DNA of 34,431 bases from Nitrospirales bacterium (GTDB lineage Bacteria; Nitrospirota; Thermodesulfovibrionia; Thermodesulfovibrionales; Dissulfurispiraceae), in contig JADLDZ010000110.1 of the NCBI GenBank assembly GCA_020846375.1, forward strand, positions 1-34,431. The letters run 5' to 3'. Shown piece by piece: positions 6,518-14,694 of the stretch. The position numbers were made by a program, and so were the translations under genes. A model generated the notes under the pieces. The model did no database searches and was not told where the DNA came from. It saw only the letters and a list, made by a program, of their open reading frames with translations. The stretch's first letter is position 1; the number at the start of each line of letters is the position of its first letter.

Positions 6518-8704
6518 CTAAAACGTCGCCGGCTCCTCTCTCTCCAAGCCCTTGAAATTATAACAGATGAAAAGGGAATACTCCCGCAGCAGATATTCCC
6601 TTTCGGTAACGGTAACTGTTTTTTTCTCGCAGGAGTCGAAAGCCCGGGCCACTTCCCGGGGGACTTCCTTCCTGCTTATTGTAACAAAGATACCGTTAAT
6701 CATGCCGGTGGAGGACGACCCCGCTCTCCTTCTGATGTTTTGCGCTTCCGCATTCATGTCGGGCCACAGGTCATACTGGTTCATACGCCTGCCAAGGTTG
6801 AGGGAGAAGGTCCTCGGATGACCTTCCACGTAGAATGCCAGCTCGCTTGCCACCTGATAACTATCGGAGAAGAGAAGTACATGCCCTTTTTGCGAAAGAG
6901 CCGTATGCATCCGGGTGGCCTCCCTCCCCAGCTCTTTCCAGCCGCGCAGGCGGGACGAGGGGTCCTTTTTCGGCGGCATCTGCAGGAGGGAGGGATAATG
7001 GCTCACGGAAAAGACAAGGAAGACCAGGGACAACGTACTGAAAAGTAATATTTTTCTTCCTCTCCTCCCATCCTTTCCCACAGCTGTATTGCCCCCGAAA
7101 TAGAGACGCGAGAAGGCAATCAATCCGGTAATGTATCCTGTTATCGCCCAATTGACCTGCACCTTGCCCTGAATGCTCTTGATCAGGAAGAAAAAGAGAA
7201 TGGGCAGGGAGAAGCTGAGGAGAAAGGTGGGGACCGGTCCGCCCTCCCGTGAGCGGAGGGCAAAAAGAGAATAAAACAGGAGGAGGAAGAGAAAAGGGGT
7301 CACCACACCTACCTGTGAGCCCAGGAACTCGAAAAAGCTCCTCGGAGAAAAAACAAACCCCGCTGCAACATGAGCCTGCCCGGCCGTGTGCTTTATGGTA
7401 ACCCAGTCATGGTGCATATTCCAGATGATGACGGGACTGAAAACGAGAAGACTCACCAGCAAAGCAGTATAGGGTTTTCCCGTTTTCAGCAGGAAGCGCT
7501 TTTCCGAAATAAGGAGAAAAAGGAACGCCGACACATAGAAGAACACCATGGTATACTTCGTAAGAAGTCCAAGCCCCACAGAGATGCCGAGGAGAACCCA
7601 GGGTAAGTAGAGGGAGGCGCCGCTTCCGTTTTTTTCTGTTCCCGGCCGCGACTCCTCCTTCACCGCAACCCAAAACAGAAGAAGCGACAGGACCCAGAAG
7701 AAAATAAAAGGAGAATCGATGCTGAAGACCACCCCGAACGGTGCAAAGAGGGGGACAACCTGGAGCAGGAGTGCAGCAATGCACCCTGCGTATGTTTCAG
7801 GCGGAGCGCCGTTCGCGGTGCTTCCCGCCACGTTTCCGTAGAGGATATTGACAAGCCTGAAAAGGAGAAGACTACTCGCCACCGAGAAGAGCACCGCCAT
7901 GATCCGTATCCCGAAGACGGTATCTCCGAAGAGCGAGGTCCCCAGGAAGATCAGATAGGAGATCATGGGGCCTTTCGAGTAATAGCTGAGATCGAGCCGT
8001 CTCGACCACTCCCAATAATGGGCTTCGTCCGGGCTGAGATCCAGTGGGCCGTGCAGAATGTAATAGATACGGAACAGGCTCAGTGCAGCCAGACCGGTGA
8101 AAAGGACTGCAGAAGCAGGCCGTATTCTGTATACGGTTCGCACCCTGTGCAAGAGGGCCACCATTACGAGGGAAACGACTGCGCCAACCATGCCTCCTGC
8201 AAGGATATCTGAGGGATAATGGACACCGACATATACACGGGAATATGAAATAAGAGCAGCGACAACGAAGGGATATACTCCCGCCTTCCATGAAACATGC
8301 TTCCGCGTGCAATAAAAAAGAGCAAACGCCATCGCAAAGGCACCGGAGGCGTGATTGGAGGGCATTGAGCCTGAACTTGTGCATCCCACCAGCACGTTTA
8401 CCCCCTGAAGGGCTTTACAGGGGCGGGCTCTCAAAAAGATATTTTTCATTTCGTTCGAAATCCAGTCGGTCATCAGAAAGGAAAGGAAAGCCATAAGGAG
8501 CGCCCAGAAAACCGCATCAAAAAGAAGGGTAGTACCCTGCACTCTTTTTTCCTTATATCCCTTCCACGAGAGAGCAAGGGGGTAAAGGAACAGCAGGAGG
8601 ACTCCCCTCCCCGTCAGGACAGGCATGATGCTGTCCAAAAGGGGATGGGAAGTGCCGTGGTTGACGGCAAAAAAAAGCAATGTATCGAGCGTGAGCAGAT
8701 CCAT
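6518..8704 (-). CDS. PAP2 phosphatase fused to a GT39/ArnT-like glycosyltransferase
   Basis: This 728-residue polytopic membrane protein joins two enzymes. Residues 1 to about 185 hold the three PAP2 phosphatase motifs: KNIFLRARP, SMPSNHA and SRVYVGVHYPSD; this superfamily removes phosphate from lipid pyrophosphates such as undecaprenyl pyrophosphate. From about residue 195 the protein resembles GT39/ArnT-type glycosyltransferases that use polyprenyl-phosphate sugars: a periplasmic acidic motif (SPDEAHYWEWS) after the first helix, YYSKGPMISYLI, and many further helices, ending with a soluble C-terminal domain. Fusing the two could couple carrier recycling to glycan transfer. It is first in the operon with the GT2 and flippase-like genes. 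The fusion is visible in one uninterrupted frame; the acceptor is unknown. Confidence 0.88.
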   Translation of the reverse strand: MDLLTLDTLLFFAVNHGTSHPLLDSIMPVLTGRGVLLLFLYPLALSWKGYKEKRVQGTTLLFDAVFWALLMAFLSFLMTDWISNEMKNIFLRARPCKALQGVNVLVGCTSSGSMPSNHASGAFAMAFALFYCTRKHVSWKAGVYPFVVAALISYSRVYVGVHYPSDILAGGMVGAVVSLVMVALLHRVRTVYRIRPASAVLFTGLAALSLFRIYYILHGPLDLSPDEAHYWEWSRRLDLSYYSKGPMISYLIFLGTSLFGDTVFGIRIMAVLFSVASSLLLFRLVNILYGNVAGSTANGAPPETYAGCIAALLLQVVPLFAPFGVVFSIDSPFIFFWVLSLLLFWVAVKEESRPGTEKNGSGASLYLPWVLLGISVGLGLLTKYTMVFFYVSAFLFLLISEKRFLLKTGKPYTALLVSLLVFSPVIIWNMHHDWVTIKHTAGQAHVAAGFVFSPRSFFEFLGSQVGVVTPFLFLLLFYSLFALRSREGGPVPTFLLSFSLPILFFFLIKSIQGKVQVNWAITGYITGLIAFSRLYFGGNTAVGKDGRRGRKILLFSTLSLVFLVFSVSHYPSLLQMPPKKDPSSRLRGWKELGREATRMHTALSQKGHVLLFSDSYQVASELAFYVEGHPRTFSLNLGRRMNQYDLWPDMNAEAQNIRRRAGSSSTGMINGIFVTISRKEVPREVARAFDSCEKKTVTVTEREYLLREYSLFICYNFKGLEREEPATF

Positions 8705-9007
8705 CAGTGTCCCGAATTCCTAAACGGATAAAATATGCTACCAGGCCAGATATGTTACCATATGCAGTAGATTCAGGTCGTGTACGGGAAGTATTTCTTT
8801 GCTTGCACCTCCGGCTTCCCGTTTTCTTACGGACGAAAGAGCCGGCGCTCGGACAGCGAAGCAAGGCGGACTGAAACGGAAAGGGTTCGCTATTTTTGCT
8901 TACTTCCAAGATATATTTGCATATATTGGGCAGCCGGTCGCAGGAGAAGACAGTGTGCAAACACACCCTCGTACTCAAAACCGCTGTTGCACAGGGGGCA
9001 AACATTT
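8705..9007. other. Divergent intergenic region between PAP2-GT39 and GNAT genes
   Basis: About 300 bp separate the two divergent genes. I see no credible protein here. The only clear element is the plus-strand AGGGGG (8993-8998), placed correctly as ribosome-binding site for the GNAT start at 9008. AT-rich patches around 8725-8760 and 8905-8935 could hold divergent promoters, but I cannot point to hexamers with good spacing. Confidence 0.4.
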
Positions 9008-9475
9008 ATGGTTACTATTGTACCTGCAGAAGAGGGTGAACTCCTTGCACAAGTGAAAGAGCTCTTCAGGGAATATGCTGCAGCTCTTGGATGCAATCCC
9101 TGCTTTAAGAATCTCGAGCTCGAAATAGCTGCTCTTCCCGGTGGCTACGGTCCACCCGAAGGTTCTCTGCTCGTGGCCCGGCACGAAAGCAGGGTGGCAG
9201 GATGTGTTGCATTGAAGAAGCTGGACAGGGATGCCTGCGAAATGAAGAGGCTCTATGTACGTCCCGAATTCCGGGGAAAGGGCATCGGCAAGGCCCTCGT
9301 TCTTTCCGCGGTAGAAGACGCCCGCAGGATGAGCTACCATCGTATCCGCCTCAACACCCTTCCTTCCATGAAAGAGGCGATCCCTCTCTATCACTCCCTC
9401 GGGTTTCAAGACATAGAGCCCTATGATGCTACTCCTATCACAGGTGCTCTCTATATGGAATTCACGATTACCTGA
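9008..9475 (+). CDS. GNAT family N-acetyltransferase
   Basis: This 155-residue protein has the GNAT acetyl-CoA fold. The key motif A is clear, MKRLYVRPEFRGKGIGKAL (near residues 79-97), with the R/Q-x-x-G-x-G/A pyrophosphate loop. It is followed by the C-terminal IPLYHSLGFQDIEPY motif. The substrate is not predictable; the beginning (VPAEEGELLAQVKELFREYA) resembles small uncharacterised acetyltransferases in many bacteria. The start at ATG 9008 is preferred over longer frames because it is preceded by AGGGGG and begins at the homology. It stands alone on the plus strand, followed by a repeat region. Confidence 0.9.
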   Translation: MVTIVPAEEGELLAQVKELFREYAAALGCNPCFKNLELEIAALPGGYGPPEGSLLVARHESRVAGCVALKKLDRDACEMKRLYVRPEFRGKGIGKALVLSAVEDARRMSYHRIRLNTLPSMKEAIPLYHSLGFQDIEPYDATPITGALYMEFTIT

Positions 9476-9502
9476 ACAGCAGAGCGGCAGGCACAGCCGG
9501 AC

Positions 9503-9518
9503 TGTTCCACGGGGAACA
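9503..9518. promoter_or_regulatory. parS-like 16-bp palindrome, left copy
   Basis: TGTTCCACGGGGAACA is a near-perfect palindrome. It differs at one position from the TGTTCCACGTGGAACA form of parS, the ParB binding site used in chromosome segregation, and at three from TGTTTCACGTGAAACA. Sites of this kind cluster near oriC, and this one lies within 10 kb of mnmG-rsmG. The same 16 bp recurs in inverse orientation at 11077-11092. ParB binding is inferred; the altered central CACGTG core may weaken it. Confidence 0.45.
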
Positions 9519-9690
9519 CCTAAGGGCGGAGAGAGACAGAATAAAAATAGATAACGACAGAATGAGACAGAGTAAAACAGAAAAAAGGAAAACAGCAGTT
9601 CTCTGTCTTCCTTTGTCTTAATTCTTTACCTGTTTTCCTCTGCCTTGCTCTGTCGCTATCTGTCTCACCCTGATTTACTCTTCTTTAGAC
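9503..9690. repeat. Imperfect hairpin repeat, left block
   Basis: After the parS-like palindrome comes a purine-rich arm (about 9528-9580, containing GATAACGACAGAATGAGACA), then ACAGCAGTTCTC (9592-9603). A pyrimidine-rich arm follows (about 9629-9690), whose reverse complement (GATAGCGACAGAGCAAGGCA) matches the first arm with a few differences. The block can fold on itself. The pyrimidine arm, together with ACAGCAGTTCTC, is repeated in direct orientation at 10986-11070 on the other side of the ADH remnant. Its last few bases overlap the 3' end of the ADH remnant. Confidence 0.7.
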
Positions 9691-10618
9691 AAATATCTCC
9701 TCTGGAACAAGCTCCACATACATTCAGCCGGGCTGGCGCTCATCAAAGGATTTGTATGCGTTGATAACCGAAGTGAGAGGTTCAATATTCAAAAACACCT
9801 TCTCCGGGGCAACCGTCCCGCTTTTTACCATTTCAAACAGGAGAGGGATATATTTCCGATGGGGGCAATTCCCTCCATTGATAGTAAGATTCTTGAAGGT
9901 CGCCTGTCCGACGGGGAAAAACTGCATGGTTTCAGGGTAACACCCGATATAGAGAGAGTGCCCGCCTTTGCCGCCGCCTCGACAGCCCACTGAACGGCTT
10001 GGGAGTGGGCATCTCCGGGCGCCCATGAGGCTCCTTGAGGGCTGGTTTTGGGGGCAACTTTCTTCAACTCCTGCTGGAACTGCTCCTTCCGTTGCTCCGC
10101 TTTTTGTGCTGTAGGCCCCTTTTCGGCATGCACCGCATCGATTACCCTATCGACCCCGATTCCGCCCGTAAGGATCAGAATGGCCTCGATAGGGTTCTCC
10201 TGCTCAAAATTGATAACCTCTGCCCCTGTGACTTTGCCATATCGAGTCGTGGGGACACACGGTCCACGGCGATAACCCTCCAGGCATCCATCAGGAAGGC
10301 GCTCAAAATTGCAAACTGTCCCACCGGGCCACACCCGAAAACGGCAACGGTGTTCCCTGGCTCGATTTCTGCGAGGTAGACACCGAAGTACCCTGCCCGG
10401 CAGTAGGAGCAGTAGTCGCACGCAATGGTGCTTGCGATCACGACCCGGGCTCCATTCCCGCTATAGATCGTCTATAGTTCCGCGCACCATATGCAGATCA
10501 GTCCCGCATGTGGCGCTTGCGGTGATCTGTACAATCGCATCGTTCGGCCTTGGATTTTCGGGTCTGACACATCCTCCAACCTGATATCTCCCACAGCATG
10601 GAAAACCACTGCTTTCAT
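9685..10618 (-). pseudogene. Zinc-dependent alcohol dehydrogenase, decayed
   Basis: Fragments in several frames line up in order as one medium-chain zinc alcohol dehydrogenase. An N-terminal MKAVVFHAVGDIRLEDV starts at 10618, a frame change leads to NDAIVQITASATCGTDLHMVRG, then comes DYCSYCRAGYFG (structural zinc cysteines), the NAD-binding NTVAVFGCGPVGQFA, GADRV-like GVDRVIDAV, and the C-terminal APEKVFLNIEPLTSVINAYKSFDERQPG. That end is cut by TGA (9724-9726) where the family usually has tryptophan, after which MYVELVPEEIF continues to TAA at 9685. The remnant is 934 bp, shorter than the usual 1.1-1.2 kb, so it has deletions as well as frameshifts. It cannot make an active enzyme. Related repeats flank it on both sides. 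Confidence 0.88.
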
Positions 10619-10983
10619 CGCGCACCCTCCCTTTTCCTTCGTATCTGCTCTTTCTTAACCCTTCTCTGCATTCTCCGCGGGGATGCAGAATCCCTCCTGC
10701 TTTCCTCCTGAGTACCTCGCAGAGAGACCATCTCCCACTACTTATACATCCGCGGACCAGCTTCTCCCTCACCCCGCAAGGGGGAAGGAACTGCTTTTGA
10801 AGAAACCCTCTTATAGTCGTTGGGGGTGAGACCTTCTGGAGTAGGAAAAAGCAGTCGAGGAGGAAGAAACCGGGATATCGCCCGATTCGTTTTTGCAGGA
10901 TACAGCCGGTACCGCGCTCTGCCCATTTCTCTCCTCTGAGTATATCTCCCCCGTTTCCCCATGGCAAGCAAGGCAGAAAAAGA
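10619..10983. other. Non-coding stretch upstream of the ADH remnant
   Basis: I find no convincing gene here. Open frames across it have random-looking composition with no family resemblance. It probably holds the former promoter region of the decayed dehydrogenase plus debris. Composition is mixed, with pyrimidine-rich tracts. Confidence 0.35.
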
Positions 10984-10985
10984 CA

Positions 10986-11092
10986 GACAGCAGTTCTCAC
11001 GTTTCTGCCTTACCCTGTTTTATTCTGCCTCATTCTGTCGTTATCTGTTTTTATTCTCTCTCTTTCTACTTTCAGGTGTTCCCCGTGGAACA
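10986..11092. repeat. Imperfect repeat, right block
   Basis: It starts with ACAGCAGTTCTC, continues with a pyrimidine-rich arm (CTGTTTTATTCTGCCTCATT, then TCTGTCGTTATCTG) and ends in the inverse parS-like palindrome. The arm is a direct repeat of about 9592-9690 and an inverted repeat of 9503-9580. Read from the outside in, the two blocks together look like one long palindromic element that was split by the dehydrogenase segment. Confidence 0.7.
11077..11092. promoter_or_regulatory. parS-like 16-bp palindrome, right copy
   Basis: TGTTCCCCGTGGAACA is the exact reverse complement of the site at 9503-9518. It forms the outer end of the right repeat block. See the left copy for the comparison with parS. 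Confidence 0.45.
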
Positions 11093-11172
11093 AAAAAGGA
11101 CCCTGTCGCAGCCCACAGCGAAGTATGATTTGTCTCATACTCTTACAGGCCCTGTTTTGTTAGAGTTTAATC

Positions 11173-11421
11173 ATGAAAGAAAGTTGTCCCGGAAGCAGAG
11201 AAATAAGGAACCCGTATCCGGAAGAACTCGTATGTGCCTTCTGCACGCACAAAAACGAGATCTGGACGGACGAACCGGATACGGTGTGCAAGGCATGCGG
11301 GAAGACCATTACACGGGATATGGCTCCCTCGTGCCTCTTGTGGTGCCCTGCGGCAAAGGAATGTGTCGGTGCAGAGAAATACGAGAGGCTTGTCAGGAAA
11401 TTACACGAGCAAGGGTCTTGA
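11173..11421 (+). CDS. Small zinc-ribbon-like protein
   Basis: This 82-residue protein carries cysteine pairs CAFC (about residues 21-24) and CKAC (about 39-42), followed by CLLWC and AAKEC further on; the first two pairs look like a zinc ribbon. The order ELVCAFCTHKNEIWTDE, then ITRDMAPSCLLWCPAAKECVG, resembles short conserved hypothetical proteins of anaerobes and Desulfobacterota-like bacteria, whose function is not known. It ends 33 bp before ferrochelatase on the same strand, so the two may be co-transcribed. No strong ribosome-binding site precedes ATG 11173, so the start is moderately sure. Confidence 0.75.
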   Translation: MKESCPGSREIRNPYPEELVCAFCTHKNEIWTDEPDTVCKACGKTITRDMAPSCLLWCPAAKECVGAEKYERLVRKLHEQGS

Positions 11422-11454
11422 TTCCTTCTCCCTATATCCTGTATTCTTTAGTGC

Positions 11455-12447
11455 GTGACCGGCGTAATCCTTCTCAATCTGGGCGGCCCCGACTCCCTCG
11501 ATGCGGTACGGCCGTTTCTCTGTAATCTCTTTTCAGACAGGGATATCATCAGACTTGGTCCCCCTCTTCTGCAGAAGCCCCTTGCCTCCCTGATTGTACG
11601 CATGCGCTTGCAAAAGGTGAGGGCAGCCTATGCGCGCATTGGCGGCAGATCCCCCCTTCCCGCTATCACCTTCGCTCAGGCGAAGGCACTGGAAGATATG
11701 CTGAACAAGAGGGTTCCGGCAGGAACGAATACCGCTACCACCGGCGCTCTTGCCCCTTTCCGGGTGTATACCGGTATGCGGTACTGGCATCCTCTTATAG
11801 AAGACACCGTGGCGCAGATGTACCGCGAGGGCATCGGGAGGGTGCTAGCCCTCAGCCTCTATCCCCACTATTCCGTGGCGACCACCGGATCCTCGGTTAA
11901 AAGCTTCAGGAAAGCAGCATCAAGATACCCCTCGGAATATCGTTGCGTCTCCTCATCATGGTTCGATCATCCCGGATACATCGCTGCCGTGGTGGAAAGT
12001 ATCCGGCAGGGCATCTCCCTCTTCTCTGAAAAGCCAACCCTTCTTTTCAGCGCTCACAGCCTTCCACAGAAATTCATTGATGCCGGTGATCCCTATGATA
12101 AAGAGATACGGGGGACGATCGTAGAAGTCATGAAAAAGATCGGTGGCGAGTGGCACCTCTCCTACCAGAGCAAGACCGGTCCGGTAAAATGGCTCGAACC
12201 GACTACCGAGCATATGCTCCATACCCTCGCGCGAAAAGGGGTGCGCAGCCTTCTTATCGTACCCATCAGCTTCGTATCGGATCATATCGAAACCCTCTAT
12301 GAGATCGATATTCTTTACAGGAATTTGGCACGAGACCTTGACATGCGACTCGAAAGAACGGAATCGCTGAATACCTCGCCTCTGTTCATTGAGGCCCTTG
12401 CGGATATTGCTTTTAAAGAGATGGCAGAGGCTGGCTGGACACGGTAG
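11455..12447 (+). CDS. hemH: Ferrochelatase
   Basis: The 330-residue protein inserts ferrous iron into a porphyrin in the last part of haem synthesis. Family motifs are present in order: GVILLNLGGPDSLDAV at the N-terminus, ALSLYPHYSVATTGSS (about 137-152), LLFSAHSLPQKFIDAGDPY with the catalytic histidine (about 196-214), and YQSKTGPVKWLEPTTE with the conserved glutamate (about 236-251), then PISFVSDHIETLYEID. Length is normal. It starts with GTG at 11455; no better in-frame start exists close by. Some of these organisms use coproporphyrin instead of protoporphyrin, which the sequence alone does not settle. Confidence 0.95.
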   Translation: MTGVILLNLGGPDSLDAVRPFLCNLFSDRDIIRLGPPLLQKPLASLIVRMRLQKVRAAYARIGGRSPLPAITFAQAKALEDMLNKRVPAGTNTATTGALAPFRVYTGMRYWHPLIEDTVAQMYREGIGRVLALSLYPHYSVATTGSSVKSFRKAASRYPSEYRCVSSSWFDHPGYIAAVVESIRQGISLFSEKPTLLFSAHSLPQKFIDAGDPYDKEIRGTIVEVMKKIGGEWHLSYQSKTGPVKWLEPTTEHMLHTLARKGVRSLLIVPISFVSDHIETLYEIDILYRNLARDLDMRLERTESLNTSPLFIEALADIAFKEMAEAGWTR

Positions 12448-12503
12448 GTCGCGTACGCGTCATGCTTTGAACCGTCTCCCTCCCCCGGAGGTCAGCAGTT
12501 CTT

Positions 12504-13016
12504 TCAGAGGCTGCTTGCAACGATTCTACCGGTTTCTTCTGCAAAGAGGTGGCAATCGACACGAATGGAATGATCCTTCAGATGTCCTTCCACCCGCTTT
12601 TTTGTCGCGTGGCACAATTTCCTGAGAATATCGAACCGCTTTCCGTAGTAGAGCCAGGGGAAAAGATCGTCGATGTCAGCGTTTTTGAAAGGCTGCAGTT
12701 CCTGGGAGGCGGCTCCCGAAGTACGCAGAAGGGCAAAAACATCTCCGGGATCGGGCCGGGAGGGTTTCCAGAGGGATGTCTTCAGGAGGCTCGACCACCC
12801 GAGCACCAGATGCATCCGGGAGGGATGCTCGACCAAGGCGGTGTTAAAAGCGGTGACAATCCCCTCAACAGCCTCGACGATGTCCGCTTCGGAGATAAGG
12901 TAGACTTCATCGCTGAAACGGAACAGCTCCTTATGCGCCTTCATGGAGGGCCCGCTGTCGCAGATAACCAGCTCGTGTTTCTCTTCAAGCCTCTCTATGG
13001 GGCACAGGAGCGCCAT
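12504..13016 (-). CDS. ParA/MinD-like protein lacking the P-loop
   Basis: The 170-residue product begins close to HELVICDSGPSMKAH (about residues 14-28), which resembles the Walker B region of ParA/MinD-type ATPases, and continues with FSDEVYLISEADIVEAVEGIVTAFN (about 33-57), like their switch and dimer region. The N-terminal hundred or so residues with the deviant Walker A (KGGxGKT) are missing, and I find none in other frames upstream. Just before ATG 13014-13016 is an extended -10 (TGG TACAAT, 13023-13028) that would start RNA at the ATG itself, giving a leaderless message. It may be a genuine short protein or the tail of a broken ATPase. Similarity is by eye and modest. Confidence 0.55.
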   Translation of the reverse strand: MALLCPIERLEEKHELVICDSGPSMKAHKELFRFSDEVYLISEADIVEAVEGIVTAFNTALVEHPSRMHLVLGWSSLLKTSLWKPSRPDPGDVFALLRTSGAASQELQPFKNADIDDLFPWLYYGKRFDILRKLCHATKKRVEGHLKDHSIRVDCHLFAEETGRIVASSL

Positions 13017-13149
13017 AGACTAATTGTACCATACCCGCTCCTCAGGAACGTACCGGCCTGCTGAAGATCTCCGTGAGTCTATTTTCGCGGGGCGAGGGTT
13101 CCTGCTCCCCCGGGGAGAGATCAACGACAGGGGGGACGGAAGCCGCATG

Positions 13150-14415
13150 TTATTTCAAGCGAAGAAATGCCAAAGATTCAATATGGTACGTCTGTGGAAA
13201 GAAATCGACCATCCTTACGGATTCCAGATCATACTGCTCCGAGAGCTTCCGCAGGTCCCTCGCCAGGGTTGCAGGGTTGCACGAGATATAGACAATCCTC
13301 TCCGGCAGCATCGCCAGTACCTTTTCCACTACCCTCCCGGTAAGGCCCGGACGGGGGGGATCCAGAATCAGCAGGTGAACGCGCTCCTGCACCACCGCCC
13401 TTTCGGCAGAGGAGTGAACAAACCGGCAATTTACGATCCTGTTCCGCTCCGCATTCCTCTTTCCGTCCTCTATTGCGGCAGGGTTCTCTTCGACAGCGAT
13501 CACCGTGTCCGCTCCGCCGGCAAGGGGCAGCGAGAAATTGCCCGCACCCGCGTACAGATCCAGCACGATTTTTCCTTTGAGGTGCTGCAGTTCCTTTTTC
13601 ATAAAGGCAACCACCTCTTGGTTCAGCCTCCAGTGGCTCTGGAAAAAGCTGAGGGGCGACACCGTATAGCAGAGCCCTCCGAGGGGAAAGCAGGTAAAGC
13701 GCTCGCCATATTTTATCAAACCGGCATCCCCGCACTCCACCCAGACCCCCGAAAAGCCCGCTCCCTGAAACAATGCAGCAAGGGCATCCGCATCTTTTCT
13801 CTCCCGGGCCGCAAGGCGTGTCTTTATCAGAACGAGGGTTTCCTCACCGCAGGTAAAGTGTATCTCTCTGATAGCGCTCAGGAACGGCACCCTCTTCCCC
13901 CTCAGGATCGCCCGTGCCGAGGAGAGGCCGCTGTTCACCGGATCAGCCATCAGGGGACACGCCTCAGCATCCACCACCTCCCGCGTCTTCTCCCGGTAAA
14001 AGCCGATCCTGACGCCCTCCGCCTTGAACTGTCCCCGGGAGCGATAATGCCAGGGATGCCTCTCGAAAAGGGAAAGGGAGAGCTCGGGCTCCCTGTGGGC
14101 CAGGCGCTTCAGGGCATCCTTCAGCACCTCCTCCTTCATTATTACCTGACGCTCATAGGATGCATACTGCATCTGGCAGCCTCCGCACAGTCCGAAAAGG
14201 CCGCACCGGGGCTCTCTCCTATCCGGGGAGGGCGTAATGATCCGCTGGGTCGAGGCGAGAGAGAAGTCGCGCTTCTGCTCCTCGATACGCACTTCAACCC
14301 GCTCCCCCGGCAAGGCGCCTTTTACCATCACCACCTTCCCCTGCCATCTGCCGAGGGAAAGGCCGCCGTAGACGGGTTTTTCCGTCGTAAGAGTAACTGT
14401 TGAGTGGTGTGGCAT
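13150..14415 (-). CDS. rlmD: 23S rRNA (uracil-5-)-methyltransferase RlmD/RumA type
   Basis: About 421 residues. A TRAM RNA-binding domain comes first (KPVYGGLSLGRWQGKVVMVKG), then an iron-sulfur cysteine cluster (CGLFGLCGGCQMQ with a fourth Cys upstream or nearby). The SAM-binding VLDLYAGAGNFSLPL and the catalytic LILDPPRPGL and YISCNPATLARDL motifs follow; the last contains the nucleophilic cysteine. This family makes 5-methyluridine in 23S rRNA (U1939 for RlmD); paralogues modify other sites, so the exact position is inferred. I take ATG 14415 as start because AAGGAAA lies just upstream and the TRAM domain begins right after. A longer frame reaches back to 14514 without similarity. It is divergent from dnaJ. 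Confidence 0.9.
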   Translation of the reverse strand: MPHHSTVTLTTEKPVYGGLSLGRWQGKVVMVKGALPGERVEVRIEEQKRDFSLASTQRIITPSPDRREPRCGLFGLCGGCQMQYASYERQVIMKEEVLKDALKRLAHREPELSLSLFERHPWHYRSRGQFKAEGVRIGFYREKTREVVDAEACPLMADPVNSGLSSARAILRGKRVPFLSAIREIHFTCGEETLVLIKTRLAARERKDADALAALFQGAGFSGVWVECGDAGLIKYGERFTCFPLGGLCYTVSPLSFFQSHWRLNQEVVAFMKKELQHLKGKIVLDLYAGAGNFSLPLAGGADTVIAVEENPAAIEDGKRNAERNRIVNCRFVHSSAERAVVQERVHLLILDPPRPGLTGRVVEKVLAMLPERIVYISCNPATLARDLRKLSEQYDLESVRMVDFFPQTYHIESLAFLRLK

Positions 14416-14561
14416 GGCTTTTCTTTTCCTTCGGGCTTCTTTGGGTTTCTCCGGGATCTTCCGGGGGCATCTCCCCACTACTGCACAGGGGAGGCACGTC
14501 TTTAATTCTACCATACCGTGACTTTCCTCCCGTTTTATCCCCTGTATCTTCCTGAAATGGC

Positions 14562-14668
14562 TTGCATGATTCCCGTTTGCGTAGGATAATGTAACTATGG
14601 CGGCTTCTGCTTGTTATTCCCAAGTTTACATAATTTATCTTGACACGATTCAACTAAATTATTATTAT
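14562..14668 (+). promoter_or_regulatory. Tandem sigma-70 promoters upstream of dnaJ
   Basis: The proximal promoter has a perfect -35 TTGACA (14640-14645), 17 bp spacing and TATTAT (14663-14668), and would start about 20 bp before the dnaJ ribosome-binding site. A distal candidate is TTGCAT (14562-14567), 17 bp, GATAAT (14585-14590). The proximal -35 overlaps a dyad TTGA-N6-TCAA (14640-14653). This is shorter than the HAIR operator of HspR (CTTGAGT-N7-ACTCAAG), so HspR control from here is possible but not shown. Confidence 0.6.
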
Positions 14669-14694
14669 AAAAATCGTAGAGCAGAGGTGAGTCC

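Noticed and set aside
10461..11000. 179-residue minus-strand open frame
   Set aside because: Only its last part matches alcohol dehydrogenase; the rest is chance frame through non-coding sequence. It is treated as part of the pseudogene.
9503..11092. Insertion sequence or CRISPR array
   Set aside because: The repeats are only two blocks with no transposase between them, and there are no regularly spaced repeat-spacer units. A split palindromic repeat explains them better.
10893..11525. 210-residue plus-strand open frame
   Set aside because: It runs in the wrong frame through the zinc-ribbon gene, repeat block and start of hemH, and has no family resemblance.
13024..14403. 459-residue open frame on the plus strand
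   Set aside because: Antisense to rlmD, which has clear TRAM, Fe-S and catalytic motifs. The plus-strand product is low-complexity and resembles no family.
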